From: DASVAL01 sp035649575
Lineage (GTDB): Bacteria > Planctomycetota > UBA1135 > UBA2386
Direction of reading: 5' to 3'
NCBI GenBank assembly: GCA_035649575.1
Contig: DASRJH010000196.1
Location: 1-17,914 of the forward strand
DNA length: 17,914 bases
The notes under the pieces were generated by a model. The model saw only the letters and a list, made by a program, of their open reading frames with translations, was not told where the DNA came from and searched no databases. Made by a program: the position numbers and the translations under genes. Positions 6,750 to 14,549 of the stretch are shown in pieces (position 1 is the stretch's first letter; each line of letters begins with the position of its first letter).

Positions 6750-7337
6750 ATGAGCCCCTCACTGCTGAGCCCCTCACTGCCGGCGCGACCAGCGGGGTTC
6801 ACCCTGATGGAGCTGCTGGTCACCATGACGGTGATCGCGCTGACGTTCGCGATCGTGGTGCCCAACCTGAGCGCGTTCGTGCCCGAAGCGCGGCTCGAAG
6901 GCAGCGGCAAGCGCATCCTGCGGGAGCTCGACTGGGTGCGCTCGGAGGCGCGCATCCAAGGCAAGCGTATGTCGATGGAGTTCGACCTCGAGCGCGCGCG
7001 CTGGCGCATCGTCTACCCGCCCGAACAGAAGCTCACGCGCGATCAGGATCTCTCGACGCTCGAAGAGCGGCCCGACGACTGGATCCCGCTCGAAACGGAC
7101 GTCGTGTTCGAAGGCGCTGGCGATGCCAAGACCGGCCGCGGCCGCCACGGCATCTACCGGCTCGTCTTCGACGAATACGGATTCACGGCCGACCAGCTCA
7201 TCGTGCTGAAGCTCGCGAGCCAGCCGACCATGGTCTGGTCGCTCGCGATCCACGGACTGACGGGCCGCGTCGAGATCGAGAAGTCGGAGACGGGCGAGGT
7301 CGCCGAACTGGTCGCCCTCAACGAGGGGGCCTTCTGA
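6750..7337 (+). CDS. GspH-like minor pseudopilin
   Basis: This 195-residue protein starts 8 bp after the second gspG-like gene. The leader contains a small duplication (SPSLLSPSL, from a repeated AGCCCCTCACTG). Cleavage is predicted between Gly16 and Phe17, giving FTLME (Glu +5) and a hydrophobic helix to about residue 38. ARLEGSGKRILRELDWVRSEA (about 48-68) matches the amphipathic helix after the stem in GspH/FimT, where the protein surveys residues likely to join the pseudopilus tip. A charged beta-rich domain follows, ending near residue 183. Its stop overlaps the next start as TGATG (7335-7339), which implies coupled translation. Assignment to GspH rests on gene order G-H-I-J and general form, since these domains diverge quickly. 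Confidence 0.8.
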   Translation: MSPSLLSPSLPARPAGFTLMELLVTMTVIALTFAIVVPNLSAFVPEARLEGSGKRILRELDWVRSEARIQGKRMSMEFDLERARWRIVYPPEQKLTRDQDLSTLEERPDDWIPLETDVVFEGAGDAKTGRGRHGIYRLVFDEYGFTADQLIVLKLASQPTMVWSLAIHGLTGRVEIEKSETGEVAELVALNEGAF

Positions 7338-8110
7338 TGGACGCGCGACGCGAATCCGGCTTCACGCTGATCGAAGCGCTCGTCGCGCTGATGATCGTCG
7401 CGATGGTGGTGATCGAGTACATCGGCATCCGGACCACCGCGCTGATCGACGCGACGCAGGCGCGCAACTGTCGCCTCGCGCGCGAGCTTGCCGAAGAGAA
7501 GATGTCGGAGCTGCAGGCCGGCGCGCGAGAGACTCCTCCCGAATCGGGAACCGAGGTCCAAATCGACAAGTACAAGGGCTTCTCGTACAAGATCGTGGTC
7601 GGTGAGTCCGACGTGTCGAGGCTCGAAGGCGACGTGGGGACGAACGCGGCCGGCGAGAGCGCGGAGGCCAACGAGCGCCTCGAGTGGCAACGCGACCGCG
7701 AGAACTACCGCAAGGCAAGCTCCCAGGGGCTCAGCTACTCCGAATACAATGACAAGCTGGCCGAGGAGGACTACCAGCGGAAGATGGCCGAGGAAGCACC
7801 GAGCGCCGACAAGTTCGAAGAAGTCGCCGTCGTCGTCTACTTCCCGAAGATGCCCCCCGACTACCCCGACCAGAAGGACTCCCTGCTGATCAAGGCGCGC
7901 CTGTCGACCTTGGCGCTGTCGAACCTGACGCCGAAACAAGCCGAGTCCGTCGCGCAGTCGAAGGGGCAGACCCCGACCCCCGAGAGCGGCGCCCCCGGCG
8001 GTGGCGCCCCGGGTGCATCGGGCGGCGGTAACACGGGCGGTGTCTCGGGCAACAGTGCATCGGGCAACAGCGCCTCGGGCAATGGGGCATCGGGCGGCAA
8101 GGGGAGGTGA
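7337..8110 (+). CDS. GspI-like minor pseudopilin with long charged insert and Gly/Ser tail
   Basis: This 257-residue protein is about twice the usual GspI length. Its leader is short (MDARRESG), with cleavage after Gly8, then FTLIE and a hydrophobic helix to about residue 29. LARELAEEKMSEL (about 48-60) matches the conserved GspI helix after the stem. Between about residues 93 and 155 lies a charged helical insert (many E, R, K, D). The end of the core (about 158-195) includes VVVYFPKMPPDYPDQKDSLL. From about 208 onward the protein is Gly/Ala/Ser/Asn-rich, with GNSASG-type repeats encoded by imperfect DNA repeats. The GspI core would sit at the pseudopilus tip with the H- and J-like proteins. 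The tail may be a flexible linker, which is unusual for this family. Confidence 0.78.
   Translation: MDARRESGFTLIEALVALMIVAMVVIEYIGIRTTALIDATQARNCRLARELAEEKMSELQAGARETPPESGTEVQIDKYKGFSYKIVVGESDVSRLEGDVGTNAAGESAEANERLEWQRDRENYRKASSQGLSYSEYNDKLAEEDYQRKMAEEAPSADKFEEVAVVVYFPKMPPDYPDQKDSLLIKARLSTLALSNLTPKQAESVAQSKGQTPTPESGAPGGGAPGASGGGNTGGVSGNSASGNSASGNGASGGKGR
8020..8106 (+). repeat. Low-complexity Gly/Ser/Ala/Asn coding repeat
   Basis: Repeated GCATCGGGC- and TCGGGCAAC-like units encode a (G/S)-N-x-A-S-G tail on the GspI-like protein. The units differ at third positions, so the array is degenerate but can still vary in copy number by slippage. Confidence 0.55.
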
Positions 8111-8114
8111 GATC

Positions 8115-9158
8115 ATGCAAGCGACACGACCGCAATCCGGCTTCACGCTGATCGAAGTGCTGCTCGCCATCGGCATCACGGCGACCGTCATGGTCACCGT
8201 CGGCTCGACGTTCCACGTGCTGCTCAACGCACGCGACGTCGTCGACGACCTGACCGAGTCGACGGAGGCAGGTCCGCGCATCCTGAATCTGATCGAACGC
8301 GACCTGCGCGGCCTCTGGACCTACAACGTGCACAACAACGCGGTCTTCCGCGGCCGCGACATGGACGTGAACGGCCGCGACGCGGATCGCATGGACTTCC
8401 TGACGACCACCGACGCCTCGGGCTTCGTGCTCGACCTGCAGGACGTGCCGCGCAAGCCGACGATCTGCGAGGTCGGCTACTGGTTCAAGCCAAACCCGCG
8501 CTATCGCGACGTGTTCGAGATGTGGCGCCGCGAGGATCCGATGGTCGACCAGGAGCTCACGACGCAGGGTTCGTTCCAACTCGTGCACGACCGCGTCAAG
8601 AGCTTCAAGGTGACCTACTACGAGACGCTCGGCTTCGAGGCCGAAGAACGGCTCGAGTGGGACAGCAGCGCCGAAGACAAGCTACCAAAGCGCATCAAGA
8701 TCGAGTTCACGATCGAGCGGCGCCGCAGCAATCGCAACGTCGTCAACGACCTCGAGATCGAGGACTTCGAGGGCGCCGAGAAGAGCTACGTGCGCCACTT
8801 CGTGTTCGACCATCGCCTCGACAACATCCTGCAAGCCGGCACAGCACGCATTCCCGTGCTACCGCCCGAGCCGACGGCTGAGAGCGCCGGCGGTCCCGGG
8901 CCGAGTGGTGGTGGTGGCGGCGGTGGCGGCAAGACCAGGCAGACGACCGGCAGTGGCGAGCGGCCCACCAAGGTCGGTCAACCCCTTCCCGCTGGCCGGA
9001 CGCCGGGGCAGATGACCAGCACGCAGGGACGACGCCCGGGCGCGCAGCCGGGCAGCGGCGGGCTGCCGTCGGGTTTCGACCTCGGCAGGTTCTTGAGCGG
9101 TCTCGGCGGCAGCGGCAGCGGCGGCGGTGGCGGCGGGGGTCTGTTCGGCGGTCACTGA
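8115..9158 (+). CDS. GspJ-like minor pseudopilin with long Gly/Pro-rich tail
   Basis: This 347-residue protein has its ATG at 8115, preceded by GGAGG in the end of the gspI-like gene (8103-8107). Cleavage is predicted between Gly9 and Phe10, giving FTLIE (Glu +5) and a hydrophobic helix to about residue 35. The core (about 36-255) has GspJ landmarks: GPRILNLIERDLRGLW after the stem, DRMDFLTT, and VGYWFKPNP followed by a run of beta strands. From about residue 257 to the end the chain is low-complexity, with Gly runs of 8 and 7 residues and Pro/Ser/Arg segments, making the protein about 100 residues longer than an ordinary GspJ. It is the last gene of the operon; no gspK follows, and the next gene is on the other strand 27 bp away. 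It would cap the pseudopilus with GspI and GspH. Confidence 0.8.
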   Translation: MQATRPQSGFTLIEVLLAIGITATVMVTVGSTFHVLLNARDVVDDLTESTEAGPRILNLIERDLRGLWTYNVHNNAVFRGRDMDVNGRDADRMDFLTTTDASGFVLDLQDVPRKPTICEVGYWFKPNPRYRDVFEMWRREDPMVDQELTTQGSFQLVHDRVKSFKVTYYETLGFEAEERLEWDSSAEDKLPKRIKIEFTIERRRSNRNVVNDLEIEDFEGAEKSYVRHFVFDHRLDNILQAGTARIPVLPPEPTAESAGGPGPSGGGGGGGGKTRQTTGSGERPTKVGQPLPAGRTPGQMTSTQGRRPGAQPGSGGLPSGFDLGRFLSGLGGSGSGGGGGGGLFGGH

Positions 9159-9192
9159 GCGAGGCTCGGGGCGACCCCCGCTGGTTCACCAG
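9159..9192. terminator. Possible bidirectional terminator between convergent gspJ-like and serS genes
   Basis: Only 27 bp separate the two stop codons. GGGG-CGA-CCCC and, directly after it, CTGGT-TC-ACCAG (9181-9192, reaching into the serS stop) can form small GC-rich hairpins. There is no T-tract, so support is weak. Confidence 0.25.
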
Positions 9193-10475
9193 ACCGGTTT
9201 GCCGATCACGGTGCGCCCGCCAAAACACGCCTGCAGCACTTTCGGCAGGCGCACGGTGCCGTCGCGCTGCTGGTGGTTTTCCAGCAGCGGGATCAGCACG
9301 CGCGGGCTCGCGATGACGGTGTTGTTGAGCGTGTGGCAGAACAGCGGCTTGCCGCCGTCCTTGGGGCGGTAGCGCAGGTCGAGCCGGCGGGCCTGGTAGT
9401 CGTAGAAGCGCGACGCAGAGTGGGTCTCGCAGTAATTCTCGCGCGACGGCATCCACGTCTCGATGTCGTACTTCATCGCCTGCGGCACGCCGAGGTCGCC
9501 GCCACAGACCGCGACGATGCGATACGGCAGCTCGAACGCGGCCAGCAGGTCTTCGGCGTTCTTGACGATGTCGTGATGGTGCTGGATCGATCGCGCCTTG
9601 TCGGCGACGTCGACGATGACCTGCTCGACCTTGTGGAACTGGTGCACGCGGTAGAGCCCGCGCGTGTCCTTGCCGTGCGTGCCGGCTTCGCGCCGGAAGC
9701 AGGCCGAGCGCGCCACGTATTTCTTCGGCAGCTGCTCCTCGGCCAGCATTTCGCCGCCGTGCAGCGACGTCACGGGGACCTCGCTCGTGCCGATCAGGTT
9801 GAGTCCGTCCTTGTCGCAGCGGTAGGTCTGCTCTTCGCCGCCCGGGAAGAAGCCCGTGCCGAACATCGCCTCGTCGCGCACGAGCAGCGGCGGGTCGACG
9901 GCCGTGAAGCCGCGCGGCACGAGCAGATCGACCGCACAGCGCAATACGGCGTCCTGCAGCAGAGCGAGATCGCCGAACAGCATGTAGTTGCGCGACCCCG
10001 CCATGGCCGCAGCGTGCGTGAAGTCGAGCCAACCCTGCGCCTCGCCGATCTCGTAGTGCGCGCGCGGCTCGAAGTCGAACTCGCGCACGGCGCCCTGGCG
10101 CTTGACCTCGACGTTCTCGGTGTCGTCCTTGCCCTCGGGCACGTCGGCATCGGGGATGTTCGGCACGAGGGCCATCTGCTCGTCGAGCCGCGCGCGCAGT
10201 TGCCGCTCCTGCTCCTCGAGCTGGGTGATCTCGGCCTTCAGTTCCTTCTGCTTCTGCAGATACGGCTCGCGCTCGGCGGCGCTCAGTTTGCCGAGCTCCT
10301 TGCCCGAGCTCTTCTGCGCGCCGCGCATCGCGTCCAACCTGGGCAGCAGCGTGCGCAGCTCGGCATCGATCGCGAGTGCCCGGTCGACCGCCGCGGCGCG
10401 GTCGGGCATGCGCTTCTTGATGGCCCCGGCCCGGACCGCATCGGGGTTCTCACGCAGCGTCTTGAGATCCAGCAT
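9186..10475 (-). CDS. serS: Serine--tRNA ligase
   Basis: This 429-residue class II aminoacyl-tRNA synthetase is cytoplasmic and charges tRNA-Ser (and tRNA-Sec) with serine. The N-terminal coiled-coil tRNA-binding arm spans about 30-100, rich in Glu, Lys, Arg and Leu. The catalytic core follows: the serine-binding TSE motif at 230-232, motif 2 around ACFRREAGTHGKDTRGLYR (258-276), and motif 3 at NNTVIASPRVLIPLLEN (384-400). Motif 3 Arg392 would contact ATP. CETHSASRFYDYQARR (349-364) is in the place of the ISSCSNFxDFQARR segment of many bacterial enzymes. Motif 3 has SPR rather than the common VGR, a variation I believe exists in other lineages. Length is normal. It lies 33 bp downstream of the unknown secreted protein gene and is probably co-transcribed with it. 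Confidence 0.96.
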   Translation of the reverse strand: MLDLKTLRENPDAVRAGAIKKRMPDRAAAVDRALAIDAELRTLLPRLDAMRGAQKSSGKELGKLSAAEREPYLQKQKELKAEITQLEEQERQLRARLDEQMALVPNIPDADVPEGKDDTENVEVKRQGAVREFDFEPRAHYEIGEAQGWLDFTHAAAMAGSRNYMLFGDLALLQDAVLRCAVDLLVPRGFTAVDPPLLVRDEAMFGTGFFPGGEEQTYRCDKDGLNLIGTSEVPVTSLHGGEMLAEEQLPKKYVARSACFRREAGTHGKDTRGLYRVHQFHKVEQVIVDVADKARSIQHHHDIVKNAEDLLAAFELPYRIVAVCGGDLGVPQAMKYDIETWMPSRENYCETHSASRFYDYQARRLDLRYRPKDGGKPLFCHTLNNTVIASPRVLIPLLENHQQRDGTVRLPKVLQACFGGRTVIGKPVW

Positions 10476-10508
10476 CGGGCGCGGAGTCTACCCCCGCGCG
10501 TGGCCCTG

Positions 10509-12629
10509 TCACTGCCAGGGCGAGGACATCGGGCCGAACAGCGCGTGCTTCTTGACCGACAGGCTCATCTTCCAGCCTTCGGCCGGCATCGGGACTGTGA
10601 GCACGAGCTCGCTGTTGCGATACCCATCGGGCATCGGGAAACACGCGGCGAGGTTGCCGAGCTTGTTGTGTTTCTTGGACGCGTTGTTCAGCAGCTCGGG
10701 GTCCGTGAAGCGCACGAACTTGCCGACCACCTTGGCGCCCTTGCCATCCTCGGTCTTCGCCGCGAGAACCTCGGGCGCCAGCGACATACCCTGCAGCTCC
10801 GTGATCACGCAACCCGACGACTCGCTGACCAGGATCGTCGTCGCGTCGACCGTGGCTTTCTGGTCGCCGCGGCGCTTGAACTGCAGCGCGAACGGCGCGC
10901 CCATCTTGAGCTCGAACACCTTGCCCGCTTCGACCGTGAACGACTTCGAGTCGCCCTGGTAGAGCGTCGCCATCTGCGCGCGCGCGCCCTTGCCGTTCAT
11001 GATGCGGCCGAAGATCACGCTGTAGTTGCCGGCCGGCACGTCGAGCTCTTTGCCGCCCGCGAGGTCGAAGTAGGCGGTCTTGTAGTCGCCCTGTCCTTGC
11101 ACGACGAGTTGCACCGGTGCGGTCGGCTTCGGCCCGTTCCAGACCAGCTTGACCTTGCCAAGCTTCATGTATTCGAGGTTCAGCGGTCGCAGGCCGATGT
11201 CCTCGCCGACGCTCCTGCGCATGTGGAACCATCCCGTCGGCAGGTGCAGGAACTCCGAGTAGGGCACCCGCGGCCCCTTGCCCAACCGCATCGAGTCGAA
11301 CAGCGGCACCATCGTGCCCTCGCCCTCGGCGTCGCCGAGCGTGTGCACGCGCAACGGCGGCTCGGTCCAGTCGACGTCGCACGGATTGCCGTTTGCGTTG
11401 TCGTCGTAGAGCACGAGGCTCTCGGCGCCGATCGCGACATGCCAGCTCGCGGCACTGCGATAGTAGACGCTTCCGAAGTCAGTCGTCGGCATCAGGTTGC
11501 ACTCGACCTCGCCGACCATCTCACGCTCGCCGCCGGTCCAGAAGAACATCGTGTAGGGGACCTTCTTGTCGGCGTCGAGATAGAACGTCGTGGGCTTGCC
11601 CTTGCTGCCCGCGTCGATCTCCATGGCCTTCTTGGCGTCGGCTTCGAGCGCAATGCCGAACTTCGAGCTGCCGAGCCGGACCATGTGGAGCGGGCACCGC
11701 CGGAACCAGTCGAGCTTGAAGATGGGTTTCTCCTTGGACATCGAAGCCATCCACCAGAAGGCAGGGATCGGGCCACCCTTCGGCCCGTAGTCGAGGTCGA
11801 CGTCCCAGGCGGCCAGCGGCTCGTACTTCATCGCGTGCTTCTCTTCGGCCACGTTGGGCATCACGAGGTTGTCGACGCCCTTGGCGTTCGGGTCGTAGCC
11901 GTCGGCCTTGCGCTTGTCACCGAGCTTCGCCTCCTCCTCGACGCGCACCTTCTCGAACTTGAGGAACTCGACGTTGCGCATGTAGTGCTCGTCGAACGCG
12001 TAGTCCCACGCCTTGCGTGCATTCAGGAACTGCTCGAGCACATGCAGGATCTCCTTGCGGTCGTCGAGCGTCTTCTCGGGGGCCTTGTTTCCGACCACGC
12101 TCGCGAGCCCCCACAGTTTCGAGGCCTCGAGGTTGTGGCCCAGCGACTCTGCGCTGCGCGCGAGCTCCTCGAACTGCAGCACGACCTTCTGGTACTCCGT
12201 CCGGATCATCGCCTTCGAGACGTCCTTCTCGTAGTTCTGCCACAGCGACCCGGCCGAATTGCGGATCTTGAAGAGCTGCTCGTAGACGGTCGCAGTGGCT
12301 CCGTCACACCAGCGGTGCAGCCGCTCCATCGTCTCGCTGTTGCTGAAGCTGCGCTTCCAGGACGCCATCAGGGCCTCGACCTTCGCCTTGGCCTGTGCGA
12401 TGGCCTCTGGCTCCCCCTTTTGCGTCGTCCAGAACAGATCCTCGAGCACCCGGAGCGCGTTGTCCGCGTTGCGCTTCATGGCCTTGTCCATGATCTTCGG
12501 CTCACCGATTTCGAATCCCTTGAAGAACTCCTCCTGGAACTGCTCGATCGTCTGGGCCTGCGCTCGCAGGGCAGGGGGGCAGCACAGAACGAGCAGAACC
12601 ACGGAAACGGTCAGGATGGCGCGGTGCAT
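10509..12629 (-). CDS. Large secreted protein of unknown function
   Basis: I do not recognise the family of this 706-residue protein. It begins with a good Sec signal peptide (MHR, a hydrophobic stretch, then LRAQAQ), with cleavage near residue 25. The N-terminal third (about 26-260) is mostly charged helices of coiled-coil or repeat type. The middle and C-terminal parts are richer in beta structure. They hold aromatic segments (PAFWWMASM, TGWFHMRR) and a DDNANG loop that resembles a calcium-binding loop. A segment beginning PAGNYSVIFGR recalls PEGA or carboxypeptidase-regulatory-like beta-sandwiches. There is no obvious catalytic motif and cysteines are few. GC-rich third positions and the signal peptide support a real gene. 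It precedes serS by 33 bp, probably by chance of gene order. Role unknown; periplasmic or exported. Confidence 0.85.
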   Translation of the reverse strand: MHRAILTVSVVLLVLCCPPALRAQAQTIEQFQEEFFKGFEIGEPKIMDKAMKRNADNALRVLEDLFWTTQKGEPEAIAQAKAKVEALMASWKRSFSNSETMERLHRWCDGATATVYEQLFKIRNSAGSLWQNYEKDVSKAMIRTEYQKVVLQFEELARSAESLGHNLEASKLWGLASVVGNKAPEKTLDDRKEILHVLEQFLNARKAWDYAFDEHYMRNVEFLKFEKVRVEEEAKLGDKRKADGYDPNAKGVDNLVMPNVAEEKHAMKYEPLAAWDVDLDYGPKGGPIPAFWWMASMSKEKPIFKLDWFRRCPLHMVRLGSSKFGIALEADAKKAMEIDAGSKGKPTTFYLDADKKVPYTMFFWTGGEREMVGEVECNLMPTTDFGSVYYRSAASWHVAIGAESLVLYDDNANGNPCDVDWTEPPLRVHTLGDAEGEGTMVPLFDSMRLGKGPRVPYSEFLHLPTGWFHMRRSVGEDIGLRPLNLEYMKLGKVKLVWNGPKPTAPVQLVVQGQGDYKTAYFDLAGGKELDVPAGNYSVIFGRIMNGKGARAQMATLYQGDSKSFTVEAGKVFELKMGAPFALQFKRRGDQKATVDATTILVSESSGCVITELQGMSLAPEVLAAKTEDGKGAKVVGKFVRFTDPELLNNASKKHNKLGNLAACFPMPDGYRNSELVLTVPMPAEGWKMSLSVKKHALFGPMSSPWQ

Positions 12630-12675
12630 CGGCGTAGGTCAGGGGTCTGCCGCATCGTAGCGCCACACCTCACCC

Positions 12676-12704
12676 GCTACACCCAGCAGTCGGCCGGCAG
12701 TCAA
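12676..12704 (-). promoter_or_regulatory. Candidate sigma-70-type promoter for the secreted protein-serS operon
   Basis: On the minus strand TTGACT (12699-12704) is followed after 17 bp by TGTAGC (12676-12681). The -35 is close to consensus and the -10 is poor (3 of 6). It lies in the 94-bp gap before the secreted-protein ATG at 12629 and is the best candidate there. Confidence 0.3.
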
Positions 12705-12723
12705 CCGGTAGTCCCCCGGCAAG

Positions 12724-13587
12724 TCAGGATGGGCCGTCCTGACGCGTGCGCTGACTCTGGCGTTCGAGGAAACGCCGCTCCGCGGGACTCAGCGAGCCGA
12801 GGCCCTGCTGCTTTACCTTGGCGAGGATCTCGTCGAGCTGCAGTTCGCGCTCCGCCTGACCGCGCTGTCGCCGTTCCTGCTGCATCGCGCGAGCCCTTCT
12901 CAGGATGCCGGCGAAGAACCCGGACCCCCGGCCGTGGTCGACGAACCACGACGCGCGCCAGGCCAGCGCACCGAGCGCGGCTCCGCCGAGGTGGGCCCCA
13001 TGCGAGACACCGTCCACGATGCCGGTCGCGAGCTCGATGTACGTGGCGTAGACGCCGAGGCCGACGAGGACCGCCGCGAGCCCCCACAACGGCACGGGCA
13101 CGAAGATCAGCAACACGACCGAACGCGGCGCCATGCAGGTCGCGTAGAGCAGGAACGCGAAGCAGGCGCCGCTGGCACCCACGAGCGGACGGTCGGCGCT
13201 GCCCAGCAGGCTCGCGATGCCCAGGTGTGCAAGCGCCCCGCAGAAGCCGCCCCACACGTAGAGCCGCAGCACGCCGAAGTAGCCGAGCCGCGCTTCGGTC
13301 ATCGTGCCGAAGAAGTAGAGCACGAGCATGTTCAGCAGGATGTGCTTCGGGTCGCTGAAGCTGTGCGTGAACTGGTAGGTGAGCACGCGCAACAGGCCGA
13401 GCCCGTAACCTTCGAACAGACCCTGCCACGAGAACGCGAACCAGAACCCCTGCGTGCCCCCCGCCAGGTCGCTGAGGCGGCCGAGCAACACCGCGTTCGC
13501 GAGGAACACCGAGCCATTGATGATCAGCAGCAGCTTGATCGCCGGCGTCAGCGTCGGCAGTTGGAAGCGCGCGTTCTCGTAGCTCAT
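12724..13587 (-). CDS. Rhomboid family intramembrane serine protease
   Basis: This 287-residue polytopic inner-membrane protein cleaves transmembrane segments of substrate proteins. The ATG at 13587 was chosen because the rhomboid-like N-terminus (MSYENARFQLP, then TM1 at about 15-35) begins there; in-frame codons upstream overlap folD. HSFSDPKHILLNMLVLYFFG (75-94) matches the conserved TM2 with its His and Asn. The catalytic Ser139 is in GASG (137-140) and the catalytic His199 is in AHLGG. About six transmembrane segments are visible up to about residue 212. The basic C-terminal extension contains LDEILAKVKQQGLGSLSPAE (251-270) and then RRFLE, the short helical motif found at the end of many bacterial rhomboids (DUF6576-like). 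Substrates cannot be inferred. It is divergent from folD, with a 67-bp gap. Confidence 0.93.
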   Translation of the reverse strand: MSYENARFQLPTLTPAIKLLLIINGSVFLANAVLLGRLSDLAGGTQGFWFAFSWQGLFEGYGLGLLRVLTYQFTHSFSDPKHILLNMLVLYFFGTMTEARLGYFGVLRLYVWGGFCGALAHLGIASLLGSADRPLVGASGACFAFLLYATCMAPRSVVLLIFVPVPLWGLAAVLVGLGVYATYIELATGIVDGVSHGAHLGGAALGALAWRASWFVDHGRGSGFFAGILRRARAMQQERRQRGQAERELQLDEILAKVKQQGLGSLSPAERRFLERQSQRTRQDGPS

Positions 13588-13595
13588 GTCCGTGG

Positions 13596-13624
13596 TTGGG
13601 TGCGGGATGCACCCCCGGTATCTT
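13596..13624 (+). promoter_or_regulatory. Candidate folD promoter overlapping a perfect small palindrome
   Basis: TTGGGT (13596-13601) and TATCTT (13619-13624) are 17 bp apart, 30 bp before the GTG. A perfect stem GGGTGC-GGGAT-GCACCC (13598-13614) overlaps the -35 and could be an operator or hairpin in the divergent rhomboid/folD spacer. The matches are partial, so this is tentative. Confidence 0.3.
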
Positions 13625-13641
13625 TCGGCGAAACCCGACCC

Positions 13642-13645
13642 GGAG
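13642..13645 (+). promoter_or_regulatory. Ribosome-binding site of folD
   Basis: GGAG lies 9 nt before the GTG at 13655. It supports that non-ATG start, which also matches the usual FolD N-terminus (AQLLDGK). Confidence 0.5.
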
Positions 13646-13654
13646 ACGTAGTCC

Positions 13655-14494
13655 GTGACCGCCCAACTTCTCGACGGCAAGCAGCAAGCCCAGAACCTGC
13701 GCGCGCGCCTGCGCACGATCCGCGAGCAGCTGCGGCGGCAGATCAAGCTCGTCTCGCTCGAGGTCGGCCAGGATCCGGCCGCCGTGGCCTACGTGCGCAG
13801 CCAGCAGAAGGCCGCGGCCGAAGTCGGCATCGACATGGAGGTGTCGAACCTGCCGCCCGCGACGACCGAGCGCCAGCTGCTCGACGCGATCGACGCGTTG
13901 AACCGCCGCCCCGAGGTGGCTGGCGTGATCGTGCAGCGGCCGTTGCCACCCGGCATCGACACGCGCGTCGTGCAGGCGGCTGTCGCGCAGCACAAGGACG
14001 TCGAGGGCATGCATCCCGCCAACATGGGTGCGCTGTTGTCGCGGGAGCCCGCGCTGCCACCGTGCACTGCGGCGGCCGCCGTGCACCTGATCGTCTCGAC
14101 CGGGCTGCCTCTGCGCGGCGCCGAGACGGTCGTGCTCGGCCGCAGCGAGATCGTCGGCAAGCCGGTCGCGATCCTGATGCTGCACCACCAGGCGACAGTC
14201 ACGGTCTGTCACACGGGCACGAAGCGGCTCGCCGACCACACGCGGGCTGCCGACATCCTCGTCGTGGCCGTCGGCAAGGCCGGCCTCGTGCACGGCGACA
14301 TGGTGAAACCCGGTGCCTGCGTGATCGACATCGGCACGAACCAGGGCCCGGATGGCCGTCTCGTCGGCGACGTCGACTTCGCTTCGACGTCACCCGTCGC
14401 CGGGATCCTGACGCCGGTCCCGGGTGGCGTCGGGCCGGTCACCGTCGCGATGCTGTTGCGCAATACACTGCGCGCCGCGGGCGCTGCGATCTGA
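13655..14494 (+). CDS. folD: FolD-family methylenetetrahydrofolate dehydrogenase with altered cyclohydrolase site
   Basis: This 279-residue cytoplasmic protein (GTG start) belongs to the FolD family. FolD normally oxidises 5,10-methylene-THF to methenyl-THF with NADP, then hydrolyses it to 10-formyl-THF. The Rossmann motif GRSEIVGKP (162-170) and TPVPGGVGPVTVAMLL (253-268) are canonical. Aligned without gaps to E. coli FolD as I recall it, Tyr50 corresponds to Tyr46 and Gln98 to Gln94. The catalytic Lys54 becomes Gln50 (YVRSQQK) and Asp121 becomes Glu117 (KDVEG). The usual PCTPxG reads PCTAAA (136-141). Loss of the lysine is expected to weaken or abolish cyclohydrolase activity while leaving dehydrogenase activity possible. 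The family call is firm; bifunctionality is doubtful. It may be a dehydrogenase-only form. Confidence 0.93.
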   Translation: MTAQLLDGKQQAQNLRARLRTIREQLRRQIKLVSLEVGQDPAAVAYVRSQQKAAAEVGIDMEVSNLPPATTERQLLDAIDALNRRPEVAGVIVQRPLPPGIDTRVVQAAVAQHKDVEGMHPANMGALLSREPALPPCTAAAAVHLIVSTGLPLRGAETVVLGRSEIVGKPVAILMLHHQATVTVCHTGTKRLADHTRAADILVVAVGKAGLVHGDMVKPGACVIDIGTNQGPDGRLVGDVDFASTSPVAGILTPVPGGVGPVTVAMLLRNTLRAAGAAI

Positions 14495-14501
14495 GCCAAG
14501 A

Positions 14502-14529
14502 GGCACTCGGCCGTTGGGCTCGGGGTGCC
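14502..14529. terminator. Possible stem-loop terminator after folD
   Basis: GGCAC (14502-14506) can pair with GTGCC (14525-14529), enclosing GCC-GTTG-GGC. It starts 7 bp after the folD stop. There is no T-run, so intrinsic termination is uncertain. Confidence 0.25.
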
Positions 14530-14549
14530 GGTCGGCCGGAGAGGCGCGC

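Noticed and set aside
9273..13358. Open plus-strand frame of 1,361 codons
   Set aside because: It runs antisense to serS, the secreted-protein gene and the rhomboid gene, all of which have clear signatures. It is Arg/Val/Leu/His-rich with no motif; high GC removes stop codons from the opposite strand.
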